Part shown: piece after piece, positions 1 to 11,416 of the stretch
How the letters are laid out: every line of letters begins with the position of its first letter
Position numbering within the stretch: position 1 is the stretch's first letter
Source of the DNA: Arachis hypogaea
Lineage: Eukaryota > Streptophyta > Magnoliopsida > Fabales > Fabaceae
Length of the DNA stretch: 64,000 nucleotides
Assembly (NCBI RefSeq): GCF_003086295.3
Contig: NC_092044.1
Location: 5,001-69,000, forward strand
Direction of reading: 5' to 3'
Position numbers and translations under genes: made by a program
The notes under the pieces: model-generated
The model's input: only the letters and a program-made list of their open reading frames with translations
Told to the model about the DNA's origin: nothing
Databases searched by the model: none

Positions 1-1102
1 AAATAAATATTATTAATTAATTTTATAATAAAATTAATATTTACTTACTAAAATAAAAATAATATATTAAAATTGACAATATATTTTTATATCAAAAGCA
101 AAAATAATATATGAAAAATATATATCAAAATATACTTTATTAAATTATATTACTTATAATTTTTTTAATACTCTCAGTACTCTTTTATTTAATACTATTT
201 TAAACTATAAATTTATTCTTAGTTATAATTAATTTTTTATTTATTTTGTTCTTTTTAATGAGATCAATAATTTATATTATAACAAAATTATAATAATAAA
301 TTAATATACAAGAATTACACTTACAAATTTTAACAAAGCCAAACAAAAATATTTTTTTTATACAAAATCAAAAGTAAAAATTTAATAAAAAAATATAATT
401 ATATATTTAAAATATTTGAATACTAAAAGGACTACAAGCAAAGAAGTTAAGGGTAAAATTGATAAACAAAATAAATCCAATCCTAACGTGATTATCTAAA
501 CGCAGAAGCTACAATTTCTAAGCTTCTTATAAAGGCACGTTAAGAACCTAAAATCACGTTACTCAAACGTGCTTCTCTTCCTTCTAACGCAAAACCAAAC
601 ACATCCAATGTCGTTAGTCAATTTCTTAGTCTATTTAAAAAAAATGATAGTTTTTAATATCAAACAAAAAAAGTGATTCTTTTTAATCTTTTTTCGTTCC
701 TTCTTTTTCTTTATCTTTGGTGTGACTTTAATTTTTTATTTTTCTTTACGAAAAAGATACACATCACATGCCAGAACCAATTATTAGAATAATACAAGGA
801 ATACCTAGAAGAAAGCAATAAAGTTTCAAAAGTTTAACAATTTAGACTTAAAGCTTACAACCTGAGAAGTGCCAAATACTCCTAGTTTAAACCCCTGCAA
901 ACAAAACCAAGCCATCAAAGATTATGCAACAGAATAAACATGGGCAGAACATTTCCAAAATCTATCCACTATCCAAAACAATATAAATAAAACAGCAGCT
1001 CAATTCACAGAACTTATTCACTATTCAACAATATAAATTCACATAACAATATAAAAACAGCACCAACAATATAAAAACAGCATCTCAACTCACCATAATG
1101 AT
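1..1102. other. AT-rich intergenic DNA, no gene seen
   Basis: Very AT-rich sequence without a convincing coding frame. A slightly less AT-rich patch around 420-620 contains repeated short words (aacgtg, aaacgc) that look like an old repeat, but I could not define its ends. Confidence 0.6.
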
Positions 1103-1649
1103 ATAAAAACCAAGGTTCTAAAAACCGAACCGGTCATCAAACTGCTCTAGTCACTGGTTTACTAATTTATTGGTCTAACCGGTTCAACTGGTGGTTCAAC
1201 TGAAAAAACCGTTTTAAAATAAAACAATAAATAAATTATAAATAAACATCTTAAAATATCTTCCAAATTTAGAACACTATACAAAAAATCATCAACCAAA
1301 TTCATACGATCTTATCAAAATACAAACTCAAAAGTTAAATAGTAAAAAGAAATATCTAAATATTAAATTTTGACTTTGAGGGTTAATAGGATTACTTAAC
1401 ACCTCAGATTCTAATTTAGAAATGTCAGGAGACCAAGGATTATCAATTTCAAAAGAATGTTGAGCTAGTTCCGTGAGAAAATGTTGATCATTCTGTGGTA
1501 TTATGCTAACTGAACATGAACCTGAACCTTGCAAGATGACCTTTTCGGTTTAATCGTAGACAGCGTTGCGTTCATCTGTTGTAAGAGATCAAACTCTCTT
1601 AGCAACAGATTATTCTTGCTGAGCAAGCCATAAACAAGATCTAGTGTTG

Positions 1650-2199
<550 letters not shown>

Positions 2200-2860
2200 C
2201 TATATTTAAAAGCAATCAATAGAAAGCTTCAGATAATTGTCTTGCAATCAAGCACATATAAAGCCAACTACCTATACACTTTGACTCTCCTTCCACTACC
2301 ATCATCATCATTCATCAGTTTATTTATATATGGCATTGGCAGGTAGCTACCCTACTCATTCAGCGACAACCAGCATTTGATTTGATTTCTATTTTTAGTA
2401 TTCAGCAACAACCATTACAAAACAGCAGCATAACAACAACAGCAGCACAACAAGGGGAAAAGAACAATGAAAGTCACAAAAGAAATTAGCAATTCTATTC
2501 CTGTTTCGTGCATTTAATTACTCATAAACAAAACTCAACTCCCCCTGAATTGTTAATTTAACCTTGGTCTTATGGAATCATAAAAAGGAATACATTACAT
2601 TGCTCTTTCTTCTAAAATTCAAGCAAAAACAAAAAGGAATGGTTTTATTAGTTTAGTACCTGTTTCAGCATTCGAACAGTGTACATTGATTCAAAACTCA
2701 TGTTATTCTGTTACATTGTTCTCTAAGGAATCCAGTGAACTTTAGGGCTCCCAACCCCACAACCTCCACACCCACTTTTCGCATCACTTTGCCATTTAAA
2801 ACCATAAAATAAACATTTCAGATGAACATGTTACTGTGATGAAGGTCACTGTTGGGAAGG

Positions 2861-3170
2861 ACTTGGAGAAGTCCCCTGACTGCGACGCATGAAGACTCGA
2901 GGAGACAAACCCCTGACTGCGACAGATGGCGACAAACAACGGCGATAACACGACGACCGCCGAGCTGGAGGAAGAAGCGGTGCGCCTGCGACTGGTGACT
3001 GCGAACAGATCGAAGACTTGGAGAACTCCCCTGACAGTGACGCACGAAGACTCGAGGAGACAAGCCCTGACTGCGACGGACGGCAGCAAACACGACTCCT
3101 CCCTGCGGCGGTGGTGGCGGCTAGGGTTTTTCCCGGGTTGAGGCAGGGCGTGTTCCGCTCGAAGGAATAA
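2861..3170. repeat. 155-bp imperfect tandem duplication inside the hAT-like element
   Basis: The segment starting acttggagaa at 2861 recurs at 3016, and the following stretch with gaagactcgaggagacaa is also repeated, giving a period of 155 bp. The region is much richer in GC than its surroundings and is open in several frames on both strands. That openness probably reflects base composition and repetition, not coding. Confidence 0.7.
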
Positions 3171-3410
3171 GGAAGGAGATGGAGAAGCGTGTTTTGTTTC
3201 TGCCCCTTAAGCGCGAAATTGCGTCGTTTTATCCAAACCGACCGGTTCCAATTTCGGTCGACCGGCCGGTTTCTGTCCAATTTAACAGTTCACATCCGGT
3301 TTTATAATTTTCAGTTTTAGATATCAAACTAAATTATTTATGATTTTGGTTTGCGGTTGAATCGGTCGAACTGACTGGTCCAATCCGGTTTTCATAACAT
3401 TGATAAAAAC

Positions 3411-3750
3411 AGCAACAAATCAACCTTAAACAGTAATCATCAGAACAAAAAAAAAAAACATCAATCAACCACCAAACCTACATATATTACACTACATATA
3501 TTACAATGTATCAATAAAACTTGAATAATATGACAAAAATCAACAAATTATAATCAACAACAATAAAAAATCATTTGATCATCAAAATCGAACCGATAAT
3601 CAACCCAATCATATGACCGAGTCACTAATTCAACCGATGGATCACTAATTTATTCGGTTGATCTGATCATAATTAAAAAATATATAAAATTATACAAATA
3701 AAATTAAAATCAAAAGTTACAACGCATGTCTTCACAACAACAACAACAAC

Positions 3751-3784
<34 letters not shown>

Positions 3785-3971
3785 GTAATAAAAAATCAAT
3801 TCTTAAATATAACTAATGATATAAAAAGTGATAATAAATTAGTGTACAAAATACTTTTTCAATTTAAATAAACAAGAACAAACGAACGATAACACAATCA
3901 GTAAATTAAATCTAAGAGGTGATCTCAAAGTTGGCATCTAGATCTTCATATGACAAAAGCACAAAGCAACA
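3411..3971. other. Intergenic DNA with CAA/TAA microsatellite
   Basis: AT-rich DNA with no gene. A trinucleotide run of CAA units passing into TAA units lies at about 3736-3783. Short AACCG-type words around 3590-3660 resemble the sub-terminal sequence of the neighbouring hAT-like element and may be a relic of a related copy. Confidence 0.5.
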
Positions 3972-3980
3972 ATTCAGCAA

Positions 3981-4146
3981 GAGCAATGCTAGGGGCAGCA
4001 ATATTTGTGATTGGTAGCCATTAACTAGCCATCAATGATGATTTAATGGTGTGAGATTGGTGTGAAATTTTATCCAATGGCTCATCTTTCTCTGCTAGTT
4101 ACATGCGGACCAAAATGCAATAAAATTGCTGGCCCTAGACTTTTCC
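3981..4146. mobile_element. Mutator-type MITE, copy 1
   Basis: The element is 166 bp long. Its left end GAGCAATGCTAGGGGCAGCA pairs with the reverse complement of the right end GGAAAAGTCTAGGGCCAGCA, giving termini of about 22 bp with mismatches. The 9-bp sequence ATTCAGCAA flanks it at 3972-3980 and 4147-4155. A third ATTCAGCAA lies nearby at about 4171, so here the duplication could partly reflect local repetition. The other copies in this window have unique 9-bp duplications and support the same boundaries. Confidence 0.75.
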
Positions 4147-4155
4147 ATTCAGCAA

Positions 4156-5159
4156 ATTAAAAACAAAAAAACAGAGCAACAATTCAGCAAATTAAAAACA
4201 AAATAACAACAAACAATGCATAATATATTTTTTTTATTAATCAAATTATTATAATTCAAAGTAATTTAAAAAAATAATTAAAAATTATAATTTCAATCTT
4301 ATCACGTATATGACACGGATAAATACACTTGTAGTAAAATAAAAAAGTATAAATAATGAATAAAAATCTAAAATTTAAAATAAAAATATTTAAGATCAAG
4401 AAAGAAAATGAATAGGAATTTTTAGTAAACAACGACCCAAATATTAACGAACACTAAATTGAATCAAATATTTGAATTAACTAAATTAAATAATTGATAT
4501 AATAAATTAATTATAATTATTTGACAATAAAAAATATTTTTTAAATATGCCATATAAAATTTGTGACACTTTAAAAAATTATTAATCAAAATATATAAGA
4601 AGAAAAAATGAATGCAAATTAAAACAAAATTAATTCATTTATTTCAGTCAAATCAAGTAATTAATATAATTGATTAGTTATAATTAACGTGATAAAATAA
4701 AATATTAAATAATTTAATATTTATTTTAATTAAATCAAATAAATAATTAATTATAATATTTTTAAAATTATTAATCAAAATATATAAGACAAAAAACTAA
4801 TATAAATTAAAATAAAATTAATTTATTTATTTTAGTCAAATTAAATAATTATTTAATGTAGTCAAATAAAATATTAAATAATTTAATATTTATTTCAATC
4901 AAATTAAATGAATAAATAATAATTCAAATAAATAAAATAAAATAAAATAAAAAATACTTTAAAAAATATAACACGTCAATTATGCTGTTAACGTAAAAAA
5001 ATTCGAGATATAATAGATTTTTAAAAATTTCAGAATACGCACGATCATTGTCAAGTCTGTTTTAAAAAATATAATTCATTCGATTAAAGATTTGTGAGGA
5101 GGTTTGCACTTTATAATAATTTAGTAATTTACCAAAAAATCCAGACAAAACAAAACAAA
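4156..5159. other. AT-rich intergenic DNA, no gene seen
   Basis: Extremely AT-rich, with repeated words of the form aattaaataattaattataat that suggest an old locally duplicated sequence. No reading frame of interest on either strand. It lies directly upstream of the first exon of the next gene and would include its promoter. Confidence 0.5.
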
Positions 5160-5352
5160 AAGAAAACTGCGCTCACACAGAAGCAGAACTCACCCTAACT
5201 CCAGAGAAAGAGAAGACCACTCACTCCCAGGTCGCAGCGATTTCCCTCTCCTTTCGATCGGACCCAGCATTTCGCCTCCCCGCACTCTCTTCCTCCTGAA
5301 ACCATTCCCTCCCTCTCCGATACTCTCCCGACGCAGTTCCACTATGTTTTCT
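5160..5352 (+). other. Probable 5' UTR exon of the PWWP-family gene
   Basis: A sharp rise in GC and CT-rich sequence typical of plant leaders begins near 5160. A good donor (TTTTCTG|gtacgc) follows at 5352/5353. An acceptor (cattccgtag|AATGAC) lies at 5928/5929, just before the inferred start codon at 5950. If these are joined, the leader carries a short upstream frame (ATG at 5344, MFSE, then TGA). This is inferred from composition and splice-site fit only. Confidence 0.45.
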
Positions 5353-5949
5353 GGTACGCTGAACCAAACCTTCTCACCACACTTGTTATGTAATTTGATT
5401 CGCGATTTAACATCCATCTTAGAGAATTTAGGCAGTGCATGAAGAACCTACCAATTACAAGTTTTTACAACTTTACGTTGCTAAGGTTATGTAGTTTACA
5501 AGGATTCATATTAGGGCATAAAAATGTTCTTGACTTTTTAACAGATTTTACTATAGATTTTTTTTTTGGGGATTCTGGGGGTACATTGTCTTTTCCTCCG
5601 CATTCTTCTCGTTTGTAGTTTAGGGCTGAATATGCAAAGGTCCAGTTATAATAAATCATTGACTTCATTCCAACATGCAAGGAATTGAGTCATATTTTCA
5701 ATCTTAGCAAAGTAAATTTCATATTTTATCAACTTTATATTGAATGTGGTTTTTTAATTGATAAGCTGTTTTTAGCTGTTATCGTCTTATAATATAAGAG
5801 TTTCATGTGTAATTTTCTTCCTTCTATAGTGTCGGCGTGTATGGCTTAACTGTTTTTTGTTTTCTTGTTTTCTTCATTTAAGAAGTTTACCAATCTTGGC
5901 TGTGACTTTCATTGTGTACATTCCGTAGAATGACGTATTAAAGGCAGGA

Positions 5950-8530
5950 ATGGAAGTGGATCGGGCAGCAGAAAGAGTGAACACTAATTCTGGTGATGAG
6001 AAAAAACTCACTGAAAACACTAGCATGAATGGAAAAGCTTCGGAGAAGATCGAAAGCTGTAAGATATTTTCTATATAAATTACAAAATCACATTTATTTC
6101 CTCTGATTAAATTACAGTGGTTGTGAATATTTCCAGTTCTAGTTGTATGCTTAAAATACAAAAAAGTTATTTTGTAAATGATGTTTCAAAATTGAACATT
6201 TTATATGTTATGATTCCTATTTGGCATACATGCACCAAAGAATTTTGATGTTGAATTGTTAATCTACGTTTTAAAATCCACATACATGGATTATTGAATG
6301 GGTTAGGAAGTTTTTACATTTTTCTCTTATTATTGTAGGCTCTGATTCCCGAGATCGGAAGAAGAGTAAGTATTTATCTTATCCATACACAGACATGGCA
6401 CTGAAAAAAGGATGTTTGCCGGAAGAACCAGAAGATTTGAGGACTCCGCGTCCTACTCGCAAAGCTAAGAATAAAAACATAGCTACTAAGCTTGCTAAGG
6501 GATCTTCTTCGTATGCTAACTTGGTTAGCAAGAGGTTCCGAAAGATCTGGTACAGAAAATTTGTCAGCCCTAGTGCTATACTCAGTAGTTCAGAATTCAT
6601 AAATGCATCTTCAAAGGAGTTACTTTCGGGACTTTATTCTAAGGCTGTTGATTGTATGTTTCCCATGAAGGATAAACGTTTTGATTTATTTGAGTCATTC
6701 TTCTACAGATATAGAATATCAGAATTTCATGACGAGGCTGAACTTGCTAGTTCTTTGGTTAATGTAAATGGAGGAAATACTGAGAAAACTGTGGGCAGTG
6801 ATGTACACAATAAAAAAAATGAGAAGAGAAAAAGAAAGTATGATAAATTGGAGAATAAATTAAGGCCTAAGATGAAATCTCTTTCTGGGCTGTCGGATGT
6901 GAATATAAGCTGTTCTTCTACAGTCGACACTAAGAAGCCTGTGAGAAAACTGAAACAAAGAAAGGTGGAAGAAGTATCATTAATTCAGCTGGAAAATTTG
7001 GAGAAGTCTTCAAATGAGAGCATTGGCGGATACATCTCAGTTCCTGAAGCTCCCCAAAGTCTAACTTGCCTTGCATCTGAAAATGCTGGGACAGAAATGA
7101 AAAATAAGGACGAAGCTGCACAAGGGCATCAAAGTGCTCAAGCTGCTTCAGTTAATACGCAAAGCACCAAATGCAGTTCACTAATAATAGATCTGCAACT
7201 AGAATCTCCATCCATACCCAGTGGTATTTGTCAGAATAATGGTGAAAATAAAGAAGCCCTGGTTTTAATGCGTCTAAATCCAGATTTAAATGTAGCTCGA
7301 GAAGGATTTGATGGAAATAATACTTATAATGGCATGTGCAAGAGTCCTGCTAAACTGGTTGTCGGTAATGTCATGGTTAATGAAACGGGGTCTAAATGCA
7401 GAATGGATAAAGTATCAGAAAGAAATCCAATGAACGAACATGTTACACCAGAGGTGGGTACTGTCATGGTTAATGAAACAGGAATCAAAGATAGAACAGA
7501 GAAAGTAGCAGAAGGGTGCCCTAGTACTAAACTTGCTGCAGAGATACCTGATTTGAATGGTACTGTCTCTGAATCCAATTCAATCTTAACAGAATTTGAC
7601 AATGTCAGCATACCTTCATCTGAATGGAAATCAGAGCGGTCAAGAATTTTATCTACATGTACGAGAACTAAAACTAGTTCTGGTAGAACAGAGGACAACG
7701 GCGAAGCAGGTGGAAATTGTCTTCTTCTACGATTTGCACCAGGGGATTATGTTCCATCAAAAGAAGATTTAATGGCAGCGTTTTTCCGGTTTGGGCCCCT
7801 GAAGGCATCTGACACGAAGTTGTTTAAGGACACTGCTAGTGCCCAAATTGTTTTTGTCAAAAATGCAGATGCCGGAGAAGCTTTCCATAGTTTACAGCAG
7901 AACAACCCATTTGGTGCAGCTCTTGTAGACTGCAAGCTCCACCACCTTGCTGCAGCCTCTCCACCACCGACTCAATTGATAACCTCCGCTTGGCCACTTG
8001 GGTCTGTGTTGCAACCAATGACCTCTCCTCTGCCTACTAGCTCCAAGGCACAAAAGATGACCCCTACTCGGCCTAATGGGTGCACAGGGCAATTGATGAC
8101 CCCGGCAAAATTGATGACCTCTACACAGCCAATTGGGTCCCCAGTGCAATTTATGAACTCTCCTCGACCAAATGGATGCATAGCGCAATTGATGACCACT
8201 ACTCAGCCGACTGGGTCAACGATGCAATTGATGACCCCTACTCGGCCAACTGGGGCAACGATGCAATTGATGACCCCTACTCGGCCAACTGGGTCGACAA
8301 TGCAAATGAGGACCCCTAAGTGGCCTATCGGGTCCACACCAACGCCTGGTGAGGCACATCCTCCACTTAACATTATTAGGCAGAACTTGCAGATGATGAC
8401 ATCAATGCTGGAGAATTCAGGGAATAATCTTCCTCCCCAGATGAGAGCCAAACTGGATAGTGAATTAAAGAATCTTCTGAGAAAGGTGAATTCCAAGGCT
8501 GGTTCGTCTCCGCCGAAATCTGAACATTAG
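5950..8530 (+). CDS. PWWP-family-like protein lacking the PWWP domain (RRM-like C-terminal region)
   Basis: Coding exons 5950-6058 and 6339-8530 join in phase (T|gtaaga ... ttgtag|GC) to give 766 codons. At the junction the protein reads [14 protein letters not shown], matching the linker that follows the N-terminal PWWP domain in plant PWWP proteins. Residues about 120-170 (SSSEF ... [13 protein letters not shown]) match the next conserved block. Residues about 497-573 ([32 protein letters not shown]) are the RRM-like domain of that family. Residues about 580-700 are a proline/threonine-rich tandem repeat built on [11 protein letters not shown]. The middle is lysine- and serine-rich and looks disordered. 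Family members with PWWP act on chromatin in the nucleus. Here no PWWP-coding sequence is seen in the 2.5 kb upstream, so the protein would lack the histone-mark reader. It could be a truncated duplicate or a genuine short form. Confidence 0.85.
8209..8294 (+). repeat. 39-bp coding tandem repeat
   Basis: The unit containing acgatgcaattgatgacccc recurs with a 39-bp period at about 8217 and 8256. Degenerate relatives run from about 7970 to 8330. Each unit encodes about 13 residues of the form [13 protein letters not shown]. The period is a multiple of three, so copy-number change keeps the frame. Confidence 0.75.
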
Positions 8531-9283
8531 TTTTTAACATTTCTGGTTAAAAGAGTTTAATAGAATAGGTTTAACTAGGTTTCTGTTTTGGTCCTGTTTT
8601 AGCTGTTGCACTGTTGCCATTCATTGACTTGTGCAATTCTTTTTGGGAGAGTGCCTGAAAATATTTAAAGATTATCGCGGTTTATCTAACAATTTAAATT
8701 ATTGCTGTACCCTACATAACATCTAATTTTTTGGTATTAAGCTTGTACTCGTTTGAGTTTGAGCCATTTAATCGTGATTCGCTTAAGCGTTAAGCATATA
8801 CCCCCCATTAAACCAAACCCTATTTAGATTCCAAAATAAACATGTATGTTTGGATACTTATCGTTGTCTTTTTGTTTGTTTCATTTTTTATTGTTGGAAA
8901 AATTGGGAATTTCAATTTAGCCGTCAAATGGGAATTTAGAGAGCATTACTCGCGTGTTCTTTGTTTAGTCTTTATTTTTATGGATTAATGAACAAATTAG
9001 TTACTGTCGATCGGCATTTTGTCTCCAAATAATTTTTTCAATCAAATTAGTTCCTTAAATATTAAATATTAATTTTGTTTGTTCTTCCATTTTTAGACTA
9101 AGTTTTTGTCAACAGTTGTACATAGAGCGTTAATTGACACATGTGTTGACAGTTGTGTATCAAGATGGAAACTGATGACATATATTCACTATATTACGTC
9201 GAAAAAGTCCCTGGCTCCATTTGTATAAAGCATAATCCCCAAAATCCACAAAGATATTAAACCATTTTGTTGAGTGGTAATAC
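8531..9283. other. 3' flank and intergenic DNA
   Basis: The first 150-300 bp are the likely 3' UTR of the PWWP-family gene. From about 8980 to 9240 the text resembles TIR-element arms seen elsewhere in the window (fragments such as tagttccttaaatattaa and aaaaagtccctggctcc), but I could not define paired ends. Confidence 0.4.
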
Positions 9284-9845
9284 AATGGTGCAAAGTCATT
9301 ATCCAGGTTTAGAAGGCATGATGTGGAGTATTAGTGGAGAAGACGAAGTGGTGGGTTATCGCCGCAATCGCTAACTAGCTTCGATTCTAGCTTCTCCAAG
9401 CGAAGAAGGAGGATGTATATGGACAAAACCTGTATCTGTGGGTTGAAAACTATGATTAAAAAATTTGGGACACCAAAAACTTAGGAAAATTATTTCACCC
9501 TTATCCAAGATATCGTGTGAGTTTAAATTACTATGAACTATAGTTTTTTGAATCCCTTTACCATTAATGTGAGATTCACCTTTTACGTTTGACATGTGCA
9601 GAAAGGCAGTCACTGTAACTATTTTAGTTGGGCAGATGATAATGAATATGAAGTTTTTAAAGTTGTAAATGATGAGGCAGAAGCATAGTTTGAAGTTGAG
9701 AATGATTATGAAGATTAAAAAGTGAAATTAGGTTGGAGAATAGGTAGTTCAGAAACTAAAGTTAGAGTACTTAAGATGATTATTTTCATGTTTGCTGGAG
9801 TAATAGTGCTTATGTTAGTAGTGGGGCACTTTGTATGTCATCTTC
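9284..9845 (+). pseudogene. GRF-type zinc-finger protein pseudogene
   Basis: The pieces follow the plant GRF zinc-finger plan. A CICGLKTMIKKF segment at about 9427-9465 is followed, one frame away, by WDTKNLGKLFHPYPRYR. A donor (cgt|gtgagt) and an acceptor (catgtgcag|AAA) come next, then KGSHCNYFSWADDNEYEVF from about 9601. After two further stops there is a hydrophobic C-terminal segment (MIIFMFAGVIVLMLVVGHF) ending near 9845, as in many small plant GRF proteins with a C-terminal membrane anchor. One frameshift near 9465 and several stops (for example in YRRNR-stop at about 9371) show it is dead. The third metal ligand expected in FYGCPRY is replaced (FHPYPRY). Such genes are abundant and often sit next to Mutator-like transposase relics. 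Confidence 0.65.
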
Positions 9846-10329
9846 TATGAAAAAGTAGAAATTTTTAAAAGTATTGGTGATTTTGTTATTTTGTTAGATC
9901 CTTTTAAAAGTATTGGTAAAATTTAGTAACCGAGTTTGGAATTTTTCTTTTCCATTATCAATCATGCAACCTACATTTTGACATTCCTTTAATCAATTTT
10001 TACACAACCTACAGATATTCAAATGGACTATAACTGCAAACAAGTAAGAAAATAAACACTTAATTACTCATAAGATAAATTAAGTTTTATCATATATATT
10101 GAAACTGAAGCATTTGTATGTCGATAAAAGCATGCTAACATAGTCTTCATAATACCAAGTCTATAAAAGCTAAGCAAGTCTTTAAAATATCAAGCATAAG
10201 TCACCTAAATTTAGACTATACTAAAAGATAAACAGGCTTGTACAAAATACTTAGCAATATATCTATAATGCCAAAAGGTTCTTAGCACTTTACAACACAC
10301 ACAATTCAGTCCCTGACACCTAATACATC
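9846..10329. other. Intergenic DNA
   Basis: AT-rich with no coding frame. The right part (about 10080-10329) would be the 3' UTR of the minus-strand fragment that ends at 10330. Confidence 0.4.
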
Positions 10330-10667
10330 TCAAACATCTTTATCTTTCTTTCTCGGACGTTTGAGCTTCGGAATTGGCACAAAAGTCATGAAGCTAGCTA
10401 GTTCCTTTGCAGTTGTAGCCGGTTGTGATGAGGCTGGAATTTTCGCTTTTTCTTTAACAACATGAAGTTTTGGAGGCCTTGATCTTGCTTTTTCCTACAT
10501 TTTACAATCATGATGGACAAAGTCAATTCGCTAATCAGATTCACATTGTAAAACATTATAATTTCTAACAAAAAATATATTACAAATAAAGTATGAACTT
10601 CGGTGAGAACTGGTGAAGTTCGAGGCTCCTGTGTAACTGGAACCCCTTTCGATTGGCTAAGAATCAT
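10330..10667 (-). pseudogene. C-terminal exon relic of an unidentified basic protein
   Basis: A clean minus-strand exon (10494-10330) begins after an acceptor (aaaatgtag|GAA) and encodes 54 residues ending ASFMTFVPIPKLKRPRKKDK, then DV and a stop. A second fragment (10667 to about 10580, MILSQSKGVPVTQEPRTSPV) would be the preceding exon. Short S/T/P/K-rich tails like this occur at the end of plant Mutator-like transposases and SWIM zinc-finger proteins, and the neighbouring GRF relic fits that. The rest of such a gene is not visible upstream, so the assignment is weak. Confidence 0.3.
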
Positions 10668-11416
10668 CTATTCATCTTAGTTGGTGCATTTGAGTGTTCT
10701 GCTAGTGGATTGGTAGGAATTTATATAACATCCTGAGTCTTCACATAATTAATTTTTGAAAATTATGTGATGAGAATTCGATAAATATCCGAAAATCACC
10801 ACATCACAATATAATAAGGCGGATATAGATTAGATAAGTGAAAAGAAAATGATATACAGAGAGAAGTAAAAGCATATTACAAGCTGAAACTCGTATCAAT
10901 AACAATGAATTTCAACTTTGAGTTAAAATTCATCTATGAAAATTTTACTACTACCTTTTCTTGAATGATTTAGCTTTATAAAAGTATTCTAATCATGATT
11001 TGGAACTGAAATACTCTCTGCTACTAATTTCTCAGATGCCCATTATTTAAAAAGATACGGTTTGAAATGATAATTTTAAGATTTAGTTATTAAACCGTTT
11101 TCTTCTTTTCTTTCCTTGAACGTGATTCTTTTTAACCAAAAAAACTACAAATAATACATTTATAATGTTATTATTTTGAGACAATGCGAAGCATTTGTTT
11201 AAAAGTCTATCAAATTTTATCAGATCAATTATCATCATTACTACCACCACGGCAACACCCCTTTCATCTTCATCATTATAACATTTACCTCCCGAACTTA
11301 TTGTGCTATCATACCTTACTACTACCTTTTTAGTATTTTTTATGTTAATATCTCGAGTTTAATAAAATATGATGTAAAGAAAACATATTATAATAAAAAA
11401 AAATAGTATAAACTAT
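10668..11416. other. AT-rich intergenic DNA
   Basis: No gene or clear repeat boundary. A short CCACCACGG / CATCATCATTA-like low-complexity patch lies at about 11225-11300. Confidence 0.4.

Noticed and set aside
8080..8319. Plus-strand second-frame open stretch and minus-strand open frames over the PWWP-family gene repeats
   Set aside because: They are shadows of the 39-bp coding repeat; the frame with the RRM-like domain is the real one.
9371..9613. Minus-strand 80-codon frame
   Set aside because: Antisense to the GRF zinc-finger relic, whose plus-strand pieces match a known domain.
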